Source: an uncultured archaeon
GTDB lineage: Archaea > Halobacteriota > Halobacteria > Halobacteriales > Haloferacaceae
DNA length: 56,999 nt
Assembly (NCBI GenBank): GCA_937138675.1
Contig: CAKZPG010000045.1
Span: 1 to 56,999 of the forward strand
Direction: 5' to 3'
The notes beneath the pieces were generated by a model. It was not told where the DNA came from and searched no databases. It worked only from the letters and a program-made list of their open reading frames with translations. Positions 44,446-53,054 of this stretch are shown one piece after another. Position 1 is the stretch's first letter. Each line of letters begins with the position of its first letter. Both the position numbers and the translations under genes were made by a program.

Positions 44446-44718
44446 TTATTCCTCGTCCGCCTCGGCCAGCGCCGCGCGGATCGATCGTCGGACCTGTTTG
44501 CCGCCGGGCGTCTCTGGACGATACGCGCCGCCGGTGAACGTCTCGCCGGTCTTCTCATTCTTCCAGACTCCGGTGCCGACGCGGGTGACGTCGTCGCCGT
44601 CGACCGTCGCAGAGTTCGTATCGGCCTCGATCTCTCTGACACGACGGCGCGCGACGCGACCGTACCGCGCGCCAAACCGACCCGCGCTCCCGACCTTACG
44701 TGAGTTGTTCTCGGCCAT
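44446..44718 (-). CDS. Ribosomal protein L37Ae (eL43), cysteine-free form
   Basis: A 90-residue large-subunit protein. The N terminus [20 protein letters not shown] and the C terminus [20 protein letters not shown] are typical of eL43. The usual zinc ribbon between them (CPxC...WxCxxC) is replaced: residues [23 protein letters not shown] hold no Cys at all, so zinc cannot be bound. The remaining GTGVW and GGxYxPET landmarks align well. It leads the cluster with rpoP, pcc1, prefoldin beta and DUF3194. Confidence 0.9.
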   Translation of the reverse strand: MAENNSRKVGSAGRFGARYGRVARRRVREIEADTNSATVDGDDVTRVGTGVWKNEKTGETFTGGAYRPETPGGKQVRRSIRAALAEADEE

Positions 44719-44844
44719 AGTTGCGCGAGATACCCCCGACAGCGGGTTAAACCCTACGAGTCGCCGACGCGCCTCAGCGCCCCGAACAACGTCGTGTAGT
44801 CTCTGTCTCTGGTCTCGAAAGCCGGTGTTCCGGACCGCCTGAGC

Positions 44845-45618
44845 TCACGCCTGAAGATCTGTCTCTGACAGCGCTTCTGAGAGGTCCGCGCGCACACGTT
44901 CGCCCGTCTCACGGTCCATCGCGGTCGTGACCACCCGGTTCTCTTGGACGCTGGAGCCGTCTCGTAGGATCATCCGGACGTTGCCGTTTCCGCCCGCGCG
45001 GGTCACCTTTGCCCGCACCCCGCCCCGAGTCGAGGACCCGCCGGCCTCGATCGGCCCCGGGATCACCTTCTTGACGTGTGGGTGGTCAGCGACCGTCTGG
45101 ATCGCCGTCCAGCCGTCCCGTTTGCCGATGAGCGTCGAGTGTGACCCGCCGAGCTTCTTGACCGGCGCGACATCAACGACGGCCAGCGCGCGCTCTCCCC
45201 GCCCCTCTATCGCAGCGGCAACGGGCTCGTCGTCGCGGACCCGCTTGAGTTCGTGATGAATGTCGGCACGGAGCGTGTCGACGACGGCGCGGTCACCCGC
45301 GACGTACACCGCCTCGGGGCGCTTGCGCCGCACCTCGTCCGCGATCCGGCCTGCGTAGTTCCGGACCTGCCGGCGCTCGGTCTCCGGGTCCTGCTCCGGC
45401 GTTGTCGTCACCGTCGTCTCGCCCACCACCTCGTCGTCGTCGAGTATCGTCACCGTCGTCCGGTCAGGGCCGCAGTCGACCACAACGGCGTCTGCGTTTG
45501 GGGAGCGACAGACCAGGCAGTAGTCCCCCGGCCGGTCGATCGGCGACCCGCACTCCCTACAGTACACGGCGTTGAAAGGACCGGCGCGCACAAGAGTTGT
45601 CCGCTCTGGCTCTGGCAT
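44845..45618 (-). CDS. DUF2103 family protein, zinc-ribbon at N terminus
   Basis: A 257-residue protein. A zinc ribbon YCRECGSPIDRPGDYCLVCR (about residues 19-38) is followed by an alpha/beta domain (VVDCGPDRTTVTILDDDEVVG). The C-terminal DUF2103 domain holds LGGSHSTLIGKRDGWTAIQT, VKKVIPGPIEAGGSSTRGGV and MILRDGSSVQENRVVT. The last pieces are rich in Gly and basic residues, suggesting RNA or ribosome contact. The family is archaeal and of unknown function; position beside ribosome genes supports a translation role only by association. Confidence 0.82.
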   Translation of the reverse strand: MPEPERTTLVRAGPFNAVYCRECGSPIDRPGDYCLVCRSPNADAVVVDCGPDRTTVTILDDDEVVGETTVTTTPEQDPETERRQVRNYAGRIADEVRRKRPEAVYVAGDRAVVDTLRADIHHELKRVRDDEPVAAAIEGRGERALAVVDVAPVKKLGGSHSTLIGKRDGWTAIQTVADHPHVKKVIPGPIEAGGSSTRGGVRAKVTRAGGNGNVRMILRDGSSVQENRVVTTAMDRETGERVRADLSEALSETDLQA

Positions 45619-45791
45619 GGAGGGGTTGCCCTACGCAGCGATCGGATAGCGGGTGTTTTCGCCAACGAGCCGGCTCGTAGGGGAGTTGCTCGGCTCGACA
45701 TGACTCAGCCAGCAGTTTCACAGCCCGGCGAACGTGGTTTCACTTGCCCTCACCCGGTATCTCCGTCCCCAGACAGAATCAGCCGTGTTGT

Positions 45792-47177
45792 TCAAAGCTC
45801 CGCTGGGTCGACTTTCAGATACTCACGCAGGAGAACCGTTGCGTACGACCCTGACGGAAGGGAAAATTCAATTGTGTAGTCGCCATCCCCGTCCGCTTCC
45901 TCAACACTGGCCGTCGTCCGCAGTAGCACTGCCCGGCGCGTGCCAGTTGAGTCGAACCCCTCCGGCAGGGCGAAGTCCGACGGCTCAATCCCGAGGTCGG
46001 CACAGACCGCGCGTTCGACCTCGCCCGGCTCTCCGTCGCCGAACACCGTCTCTGTCCCGACCAGCGGTGCGGTGACAAATGCGCGCCCGCGTCGGCAGTG
46101 ACGTGCCACTACGTCGACGCGACCCTCGTCAACCCGTTTGGTCCGGTCGGGGTCGGGCTGGGCCGGTGCGTCTGGCGGCCCCGAGCGGTCTGCGAACGCC
46201 ACCACGTCGCCAGCGACGGGGTCCGCGAGCGGGAGGCCTCGCTCAATTCGCGCGGAGACGATCCGATTGAACACAAGCGACTGCGCAGCGTTGACGAACA
46301 GCCGCTGAAGCGCGGACGGGACCGCCGAAAGTGCCCAGAGCCAGTCCTCGTCCGGCGACGCGGTGGTCACACTTCGTTCGGCCAGCCGCGAGAGCATCGC
46401 ACGCTCGTGGCCCATCGGTGCGGGCATCCGCTCTGCAGCCTCACCCCACCGCGGGTCGGCGGAGCCGGCCTGGTCGTTGACGAACGCCCGCGCCCCGCGT
46501 GTGTCTTTGGGTTCGGCGTCGGCAGGCGCCCCGCAGTACGCCAGTACGGCACCACGCGGGTCGTCCCGGAGCAGGTGAAGGCCCACCTCGTGGGTCACCT
46601 GCCGACTGCTCCCGAACCGTTGGTGGCCGAAGTAGTTCGGGACACCGACGGTCGGGGGGCCGTCCTTTCTCGCGCGCGGTCCCTCACTGTCTACCCGTAG
46701 GGCCGCGGTCACCGCCTCCGTGTTCTCCGGGTGGGTGGGGTCGCGCACCCGGATCGCGAACCGGTTGCCAGCCAGGTCCCCGAAGGTGAGGTCTCGGCCC
46801 AGTCGCCCGACGGGGTCGATTTCGGCATCACTGAGGTCCGGAAGGTCTGCGGGGCGGGCGTTCCTGATGGTGAATAGTTGTGTCGTCACCGCGTTTCGGT
46901 CTTTGGTTCCAGCCCACGACACCCGCTCACGGCTGGCGCCGAGTGAGTCCGCGAGCCGTCGCGCGAAGTGGGTCGTCTCCCACTCGCGGAGCGTCGCACG
47001 GACCAGTAGGCACGGGTACGAGCCGGGGTCGGCGCCGAGCGGTTCGGGATCAAGTAGCTCGATCTCCTCCACGCGGAAATCTTCCGGCCGGTCGCGCAGC
47101 CGCCCGTCGGTGCCGTCGGCGTCGCTCGCGTACCACGCCATCCCGACAGCGCGCTCAGTGGGGTGGGCTTCGCGCAC
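45792..47177 (-). CDS. truD: tRNA pseudouridine(13) synthase TruD
   Basis: A 461-residue enzyme making pseudouridine at tRNA position 13. The catalytic Asp lies in VSWAGTKDRNAVTTQLFTI (about residues 90-108). Other marks are RPEDFRVEEI near the N terminus, VPNYFGHQRFGSSR (about 183-196) and a TRUD insert domain, including VFNRIVSARIERGLPL. The start MREAHPTERAVGMAWYASDA is usual for haloarchaeal TruD. It begins three bases after the pth2 stop, so the two are co-transcribed. Confidence 0.93.
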   Translation of the reverse strand: MREAHPTERAVGMAWYASDADGTDGRLRDRPEDFRVEEIELLDPEPLGADPGSYPCLLVRATLREWETTHFARRLADSLGASRERVSWAGTKDRNAVTTQLFTIRNARPADLPDLSDAEIDPVGRLGRDLTFGDLAGNRFAIRVRDPTHPENTEAVTAALRVDSEGPRARKDGPPTVGVPNYFGHQRFGSSRQVTHEVGLHLLRDDPRGAVLAYCGAPADAEPKDTRGARAFVNDQAGSADPRWGEAAERMPAPMGHERAMLSRLAERSVTTASPDEDWLWALSAVPSALQRLFVNAAQSLVFNRIVSARIERGLPLADPVAGDVVAFADRSGPPDAPAQPDPDRTKRVDEGRVDVVARHCRRGRAFVTAPLVGTETVFGDGEPGEVERAVCADLGIEPSDFALPEGFDSTGTRRAVLLRTTASVEEADGDGDYTIEFSLPSGSYATVLLREYLKVDPAEL

Positions 47178-47180
47178 GGG

Positions 47181-47519
47181 TCAGTAGAGCGAGAGGTCGC
47201 CAGTCACGGCGTCAACCTCAGCCTCGGGGCCGGGCCCGACCGCCAGCGCCGTGACGGTGCCCGGGTCGACCTGTGTGCGCCCGGCGTCGCGGACGACCGC
47301 GTAGGGCAACCCCCGGCGCTCTGCCTCGTCTGCGAGACGGAAGACGGCGTCCTCGCCAGACGTCTTCAGCACCACCTTCGTCTGGCCCGATCCCTTCCAC
47401 TCGCGGCGTGTCCGGTCGTCAGTGTCTTCATACACTGAGAGCGAGGCGTGGGCGGCCTGCGCGGCGAGCTTGCCGGGGCCCATCCCAAGGTCGGCGCGCG
47501 CGACGATCGCCTGTTTCAC
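47181..47519 (-). CDS. pth2: Peptidyl-tRNA hydrolase, archaeal type
   Basis: A 112-residue Pth2-family enzyme that frees tRNA from peptidyl-tRNA. Marks are [20 protein letters not shown] (about residues 8-27, with the KxxAQxxHA motif), [12 protein letters not shown], and [20 protein letters not shown] near the end. The GTG start at 47519 ([12 protein letters not shown]) fits the family; a longer open frame is not family-like. Operon with truD. Confidence 0.93.
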   Translation of the reverse strand: MKQAIVARADLGMGPGKLAAQAAHASLSVYEDTDDRTRREWKGSGQTKVVLKTSGEDAVFRLADEAERRGLPYAVVRDAGRTQVDPGTVTALAVGPGPEAEVDAVTGDLSLY

Positions 47520-47619
47520 GGTCGGACTGCGAGCGGAGGCGGTAATAGCTCCTCGGTCGGGATGTGAGCTGGTCCGTCCGAACGCCACGGTTTTGTTCCC
47601 TAACTGCGCTTTTATACAA

Positions 47620-47994
47620 GTGAGTAGCATCCGTCCGGAGGAGCTCGACGCTAGCCTCGGGTCGGAGTCGGGTGACGAGCCCTTCGTCCTCGACATCCGC
47701 CCAGCTCCAGCGTTCGACTCGGGGTCGATCGACCGGAGTCATAACGTCCCTGTCTACGGCGACCTGCGCCGTGGCGACGAGTCGACGCTGCGCAACAGAC
47801 TGACCCACGTTCCGCCTGACCGGACGGTCATCGTCGTGTGTAAGATGGGGGTCGTCGCGAGGCGAGCGACGCGCGTTCTTGAGGACGAGGGGTACGACGC
47901 GTCGACACTGCTCGGTGGCATGAGCGGGTGGCGGGGCTACCGGAACAACTCGCTGAGCTACCGGCTTCGGTCGCTCCTCTGGCGCCTACGGTAG
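47620..47994 (+). CDS. Rhodanese-like sulfurtransferase domain protein
   Basis: A 124-residue single rhodanese domain beginning at GTG. Marks are [20 protein letters not shown] (about residues 26-45), the active-site loop [12 protein letters not shown] with the catalytic Cys near residue 76, and [11 protein letters not shown]. It can transfer sulfane sulfur or serve as a thiosulfate-type enzyme. The TTTTATA patch at 47609-47616 lies only about eight bases before the start, too close for a TATA box, so the promoter is unclear. It is divergent from pth2. Confidence 0.85.
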   Translation: MSSIRPEELDASLGSESGDEPFVLDIRPAPAFDSGSIDRSHNVPVYGDLRRGDESTLRNRLTHVPPDRTVIVVCKMGVVARRATRVLEDEGYDASTLLGGMSGWRGYRNNSLSYRLRSLLWRLR

Positions 47995-48157
47995 GGACAT
48001 ATCCGAGAGGTGCGTGTTTGGCCGTTGAACGCCTCGCTCCGTTCGACTAGGCGTCGCGCTCTGTCTTCTGGGTCTCGTCCGGTCGTCTCGCAGCCCCTTG
48101 CGCATCCCCCCAATACACACCGGGAGCTACTTGAGCCTCCCTCTCCCCCATTCCGGC

Positions 48158-50197
48158 ATGATCCTCTCGGACGCTGATATCCTCGCCCGACTGGAGACGG
48201 GCGACCTCCGGATCGACCCACTCTCCGACCTGGAGCTACAGGTGCAGCCGGCGAGTGTCGACCTGCGCCTCGGCACCGAGTTCTTAGAGTTCCAGCGTGC
48301 GAATATCTCCTGTATCCACCCAAACCGTGCCGACGAGGTCGATGAGTACGTCGAGTCGACCCACGTCTCCGAAGGCGATGAGTTCGTTCTCCACCCCGGC
48401 GACTTCGTCCTTGGCTCGACGAAAGAGCGTGTCGCGGTGCCAGACGACCTCGTCGCCCACGTTGAGGGTCGGTCGTCGCTCGGGCGTCTCGCGGTCGTCA
48501 TCCACGCGTCGCTCCCCACCGACGAGGAGGTGTTTCTGTGGACGCCCGACGAAGGATTCGGGTTCTACGAGATCGGTGACATCGTCGAGAACGAGCGCTC
48601 GGCGCGTGCGGTGTCGTTCGACCCGCAGACGCTGCGCGTCCGGACGCACCGGGTGTCGGACCACATCCGGAACCCAACAAAACGGATCTACCGAGTGACC
48701 CTCGAATCCGGCCGAGAGGTGTCTGTCACGAGAGACCACAACCTGTTCACGCTGGACGAGTACGGAGGCGTCACCCGAATCGCGAGCGAAGACGCCGAAG
48801 GAACGCTCGTGATGGTTCCCGACAGGCTTCCGGAGCCGAGCGCACCACAGACAGAGATCGACCTGGTCGAACTGTTCGGCCCGGACGACGACGACATCAC
48901 GGTCTTCGCTGCCGACGGACTCGGCGAGGTCGACTGGTCAGACGTTTCGAACGGGGTGCGCCGACACTACGAAGGGCAATCGAGCGCGCCGATGAGCGCG
49001 ACGCGCCCATCTTCGCTCCCGTCGGCGGCGGAGATGGCGTTCAAGGAGAGCGATGTTCGCCTCCCCCGAACCCTCCCGGTCACGACGGACCTCGCGTGGG
49101 CGCTCGGGTTCTACGTCGCCGAGGGGTACCGGCGGCGAAAGCAGATCGTGGTGAGTAACACGGACCGGGAGTATCTCGAACGGTTCGCGTCGGTCTTCGA
49201 GCCGAGTGGAGCCGGGTGTTCGTGGTACGAGCGTGACAACGGTGTTACGACCCTCACGGTCTGCTCGGCGCTCTGGTCGAAGGTGTTCGGTGAACTCGCC
49301 GGCGAGGGATCGGAGAAGACCGTGCCAGCACAGGCCTGGGACTGGTCGAACGAGGTGTTGACGGCGCTGTACGAGGGCCTGATCGACGGCGACGGACACC
49401 GCCGCGAGGGGCGGGACACGCTGTACACGGCTAACGGCGACCTCGTGAGCCGCGCGATGTTTCTCGGCGCTCGACTCGGTCTGTTGAACTCGGTCTACCA
49501 CCGCGAGCGCGAACAGTACATCGAGATGAGCGACGTGAGCAACGAGGGCGCGGAGTGGGCGGTAGATTTCAGCGAGAGCGGCCACAAGCGCGGGCAGTAC
49601 GTCCCGACACCGAGCGCACTTCTCAGGCGGTACCGCGACCGTGCGGCGCTCACCATGGCCGACGCGGCTGCGGAGATGGGGTACTCGTCGCCGAGCAGCG
49701 TCGCGAACGTCGAGAACGAAGAGTGGCGGTCGACCAACCGCGAGACGCTCCGTCGATTCCGTGATCTCTACCTCGACTACGACGTCGACACGACGAGACT
49801 CGATCAGATACTCGACAGCGACGTACGGTTCGAGCGGGTCGAATCGGTCGAGACGACCGACCGTGTAGAGCCGACGTACGACCTCGAGGTCCAGCCCAAC
49901 GGTCGAGCCGTCGAGAACTTCATCGGTGGACGTGGCGGCGTCTTCCTCTCGAACACCGCCGGTCTGTGCGACCCCGGGTATCAGGGACAGATCACACTCG
50001 AACTCTCCAACCTCGGCACCGCACCCGTCGCTCTCACGCCCGGGATGCGCATTAGCCAGGTTACGTTCACTCGGCTTTCCTCGCCCGCCAAGCGGCCGTA
50101 TGGTACGGAACGCGGATCGAAGTATCAGGGCCAGACCGGACCGCAAGCCTCGCGCATCGGGTCGGACCCAGAGTTCGCGGAGCGCCGGGAGGAGTGA
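48158..50197 (+). CDS. dcd: dCTP deaminase, precursor with intein
   Basis: A 679-residue precursor. Removing the intein leaves a 197-residue dCTP deaminase, the usual archaeal length. Extein motifs are the nucleotide-binding [12 protein letters not shown] (about residues 31-42), phosphate-binding [15 protein letters not shown], then directly [19 protein letters not shown] with the catalytic Glu. It deaminates dCTP to dUTP for dTMP synthesis. The intein interrupts between VVIHA and TAGL, inside the active site, so splicing is needed for activity. The start ATG ([10 protein letters not shown]) is the canonical one. It is followed two bases later by the thiR-like gene. Confidence 0.94.
   Translation: MILSDADILARLETGDLRIDPLSDLELQVQPASVDLRLGTEFLEFQRANISCIHPNRADEVDEYVESTHVSEGDEFVLHPGDFVLGSTKERVAVPDDLVAHVEGRSSLGRLAVVIHASLPTDEEVFLWTPDEGFGFYEIGDIVENERSARAVSFDPQTLRVRTHRVSDHIRNPTKRIYRVTLESGREVSVTRDHNLFTLDEYGGVTRIASEDAEGTLVMVPDRLPEPSAPQTEIDLVELFGPDDDDITVFAADGLGEVDWSDVSNGVRRHYEGQSSAPMSATRPSSLPSAAEMAFKESDVRLPRTLPVTTDLAWALGFYVAEGYRRRKQIVVSNTDREYLERFASVFEPSGAGCSWYERDNGVTTLTVCSALWSKVFGELAGEGSEKTVPAQAWDWSNEVLTALYEGLIDGDGHRREGRDTLYTANGDLVSRAMFLGARLGLLNSVYHREREQYIEMSDVSNEGAEWAVDFSESGHKRGQYVPTPSALLRRYRDRAALTMADAAAEMGYSSPSSVANVENEEWRSTNRETLRRFRDLYLDYDVDTTRLDQILDSDVRFERVESVETTDRVEPTYDLEVQPNGRAVENFIGGRGGVFLSNTAGLCDPGYQGQITLELSNLGTAPVALTPGMRISQVTFTRLSSPAKRPYGTERGSKYQGQTGPQASRIGSDPEFAERREE
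48509..49954 (+). other. Intein in dcd with LAGLIDADG endonuclease and HTH
   Basis: A 482-residue intein starting with Ser ([16 protein letters not shown]) and ending GVFLSN before Thr of the C-extein. Splicing block B is VTRDHNLF (residues 73-80). Two LAGLIDADG-type motifs are LGFYVAEGY (199-207) and [10 protein letters not shown] (287-296), both with their acidic residue. Block F is [16 protein letters not shown] (456-471). An XRE-like helix-turn-helix occupies about 374-425 ([20 protein letters not shown] onwards). The penultimate His usual in inteins is Ser and the first residue Ser rather than Cys; the +1 Thr is normal. It may splice slowly and may home as an endonuclease. Confidence 0.92.
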
Positions 50198-50198
50198 G

Positions 50199-51110
50199 AT
50201 GAAGTTCGTCGAGGAGGTGGTGGTAGAGGAGTTCCTCCCGACCTACCGCTCGATGCTCGCGGCGGCGCTCAGAGAGCGCGGCCTGACACAGCAGGAGGTG
50301 GCGGCGGCGCTTGGCCTTAGCCAGTCCGCGGTGTCGAAATACGCGCAGGGTGGGGTGGCGCGGACCTCGGCAGTCAAGGAGGACGATCGCGTGCGCGAAC
50401 TGGTCGACCGTGTCGCCGATGGCTTGGCGAGCGGCGAGATAAGCCGCGTTCAAGCGCTCGCGGAGACCGAGGTGGTGATCCGTCGCCTCGCCGACGGGGA
50501 CGTCCTCGCACGCCTCCACGAGGAGGCGATGCCCGACCTCGCAGAGGCCGGGGGGCTCGACCTCCAGGACCCAGAGGGGGTCGTCCTCACGACGGAGCGT
50601 GTCCGTTCGTCAGTCGGGCGGGCGCTCCGGGCACTCACGGCCGCAAGCGGGTTCGCGTTGCTTGTCCCCGACGTGGGCTCGAACGTCGTCGAGTGCCTGC
50701 CCGACGCGCGCGGTATCGAGGACGTGGCGGGCGTCCCCGGGCGCATCGTCGACGTGAAGGGGCGACCGAAAGTCCCGGCCGATCCCGAGTTTGGCGTGAG
50801 CGCCCACGTCGCACAGGTGTTACTCGCGGCCCGCGCCGGCGAGTCGTCCGCCCGCGCCGCCGTGAATATACGGTACGACCCGACGTACGTCGAGACGCTC
50901 CGGGAAACGGGGCTTCAGATGTTCGAGTTCGACCCCGAGGCCGACCGCGAGGGTCCTGATAGTGCCGTCCGGGTGGCGCTGGCGGACCAGTCGACTGGCG
51001 ATCAGTTCGCGCTCTTCCAGACCGGCGCGGTCGGCGTCGAACCCATCATCTACGTTCTCGGGTCGGATGCCCCGACCGTCGTCCGGACGGTGCGCGACGC
51101 CCTCCTCTGA
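50199..51110 (+). CDS. ThiR-like transcriptional regulator (HTH plus ThiN domain)
   Basis: A 303-residue protein. The N-terminal helix-turn-helix is RGLTQQEVAAALGLSQSAVS (about residues 27-46). The C-terminal half is a ThiN domain (VVIRRLADGDVL, then GFALLVPDVGSNVVECLPDA, ADPEFGVSAHVAQVLLAARA and IIYVLGSDAPTVV). ThiN in other proteins acts in thiamine phosphate synthesis; fused to an HTH it forms the archaeal thiamine regulator ThiR, known to repress thiamine genes. No thiamine gene is adjacent here. It starts one base after the dcd stop. Confidence 0.87.
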   Translation: MKFVEEVVVEEFLPTYRSMLAAALRERGLTQQEVAAALGLSQSAVSKYAQGGVARTSAVKEDDRVRELVDRVADGLASGEISRVQALAETEVVIRRLADGDVLARLHEEAMPDLAEAGGLDLQDPEGVVLTTERVRSSVGRALRALTAASGFALLVPDVGSNVVECLPDARGIEDVAGVPGRIVDVKGRPKVPADPEFGVSAHVAQVLLAARAGESSARAAVNIRYDPTYVETLRETGLQMFEFDPEADREGPDSAVRVALADQSTGDQFALFQTGAVGVEPIIYVLGSDAPTVVRTVRDALL

Positions 51111-51112
51111 CC

Positions 51113-51770
51113 GTGCCCAACAGCGCGCGTACCGCACAGTCGTTCTACTCACGCTACGCCCGGCTTTACGACGCTGTGGCGCGATACACCCCCGGCGTCC
51201 TACGCTTGCATGACCGCGCCATTGACGCTCTCAGCCCCACCCGGTGAGACAGTCGTCGAGATGGGTTGTGGGATGGGGGCAAACCTCCCGGGGTTCCGCG
51301 AGCGAGTCGGGCCGGCGGGCCGGGTTGTCGGCCTCAATTTCGCGCCCGGGGCGCTGGCGGTCGCGCGTGACCGGACGGCGCGGTGGGATAACGTCGCTGT
51401 CGTCCGTGCCAACGCCTGCCACCCCTCAGTCAGGCGCGCCGACCGCGCTTTGGCAACGTTCGTTGTCGAGATGCTCGGCGACCCCGCGGCGGCGATCGAG
51501 ACGTGGGTTACTCTCATCTCACCGGGTGGCCGCCTCGCCCCCCTTGACGTCGCTCGCAGGACCCGGCCGGCAACCCGACCGCTGAATCTCGGCTTGGACG
51601 CTTGTCGCGCTCTCCTCGCCGCCCGGGACCCGGGCGCGGACGGGCGATCCGACTCGCGCGCTCGACCAACGAGTCGCCGCGGCCCAGCGCACGGTACTCA
51701 ACCGGACGACACCCGGGTCAAGGAGCGCTACGCCGCCGGGTTCGCACAGCTGGTCGCCGGCGAGGTCTGA
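51113..51770 (+). pseudogene. Frameshifted class I SAM-dependent methyltransferase
   Basis: In the first frame GTG 51113 reads SFYSRYARLYDAVARYTPGV, then HDRAIDALSP before a stop at 51245. A second frame reads PPGETVVEMGCGMGANLPGF, the SAM-binding motif, and RVVGLNFAPGALAVARDR. A further switch near 51645 brings DPTRALDQRVAAAQRTVL, and another near 51700 brings back ERYAAGFAQLVAGEV. The pieces together make one methyltransferase of about 215 residues. At least three frame changes show it is broken, unless sequencing errors explain them. Confidence 0.7.
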
Positions 51771-51835
51771 CCGCTCGCGACCCGCTGTCGCTTCCTGGCA
51801 GTAGCTATTTGATTCCCGGCGTAGAGAAGCGCGTC

Positions 51836-53014
51836 ATGTCCGAAGATACGGGCGCAGTGGCGGGGTCCGGCCTCCACCTGCGCGTCCCCGAGGTCCGGTT
51901 CGGCGACGGCGCCGTAACGCACCTGCCAACCGTCCTCGACGAGGTCGGGGTCAAGCGTCCGCTGGTCGTCACAGACCCCGGCGTCGACGCAGCGGGCGTT
52001 TTAGCCGCGGCCCTTGCGGCCTATGACGGACCGTCCGAACGGCTCGACGCCCCGACGGAGCCCTCGACGGACGACCTCACCCCCGAAGCTCTGCCAGACA
52101 ACGTCGACGGTGTCCTCGCGGTCGGTGGGGGGAGCGTCCTCGACACCGCAAAACTCGCTGCGCTTCTCCTTGCCCACGGCGGGTCGCCCGCCGACTACCT
52201 TGGCGCCGGGAGAGTCCCCGGTCCCGTCGCGCCCACGGTTGCCGTCCCGACCACCAGCGGCACAGGGTCGCAGTCGACACAGACCGCCGTCGTCCACTAC
52301 GAGGGTGTCAAGCGCGGGGTGAGCGACGAGCATCTCCGACCTGACCGGGCCGTCATCGACCCGTCGCTCACGTTCGGCCTGCCACGCGAGGTGACCGCGC
52401 GATCGGGCTTCGACGCGTTCGTCCACGCGCTCGAATCGCTGACCGCGCGAGACCACCGCTGGATCCCCGAGCGGGACATCACATATCAGGGCGCCAACCC
52501 AGTCACTCGGCCGCTCTCGCAACAGGCGCTCTCGCTCGTCCACGGCTCGCTGGAGCGCGCGACGATGGACGGAGACGACCGCGCGGCGCGGCGGGCACTC
52601 TCGCTTGGCTCGCACCTTGCCGGGGTCGCGTTCTCGAACGCCGGCCTCGGGGCCGTCCACGCTCTCGCCTCCGCTGTCGGCGGGATGACCGACGCGGCAC
52701 ACGGCGACTGCCTCGCGGCCTGCGTCGCCACGGGCCTGCGGTACAACCTGCCCGTCCGGCGCGACGCCTACGCGGGGATCGCCGCCGACCTCGGTGTCGG
52801 CTCGACGGCCGAGGAGCTGGTCGGCGAGGTGATGCGGGTTCGCGACGCGCTCGGTCTCCCGGACTCGATTGGAGCGCTCGGTCTGGACCGCGGCGACGCC
52901 GGCGCGATAGTGGCAAACACCCTCGTTCAGGAGCGCCGTCTCGTCACTACACCGCGACTCCCGGACGAGGACGGCGCCGATCTTGAGGCGGCCGTCGTGA
53001 GGTCGTTCGACTGA
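51836..53014 (+). CDS. Iron-containing alcohol dehydrogenase family protein
   Basis: A 392-residue Fe-ADH-type oxidoreductase. NAD(P) is held by GGGSVLDTAKLAALLL (about residues 98-113) and PTTSGTGSQSTQTAVV (about 139-154). Metal ligands are in SGFDAFVHALES (Asp and His, about 186-197) and the HALASAVGGMTDAAHGDC segment with two His. It may interconvert an alcohol or hydroxyacid and its carbonyl partner. The nearest characterised relatives are hydroxyacid-oxoacid transhydrogenases, but substrate cannot be told. The ATG chosen (MSEDTGAVAG) is the one preceding family similarity. Confidence 0.88.
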   Translation: MSEDTGAVAGSGLHLRVPEVRFGDGAVTHLPTVLDEVGVKRPLVVTDPGVDAAGVLAAALAAYDGPSERLDAPTEPSTDDLTPEALPDNVDGVLAVGGGSVLDTAKLAALLLAHGGSPADYLGAGRVPGPVAPTVAVPTTSGTGSQSTQTAVVHYEGVKRGVSDEHLRPDRAVIDPSLTFGLPREVTARSGFDAFVHALESLTARDHRWIPERDITYQGANPVTRPLSQQALSLVHGSLERATMDGDDRAARRALSLGSHLAGVAFSNAGLGAVHALASAVGGMTDAAHGDCLAACVATGLRYNLPVRRDAYAGIAADLGVGSTAEELVGEVMRVRDALGLPDSIGALGLDRGDAGAIVANTLVQERRLVTTPRLPDEDGADLEAAVVRSFD

Positions 53015-53054
53015 CGCCCCCTTTTTGTGTCACGCGTCCCGACAGTCCGTACAT

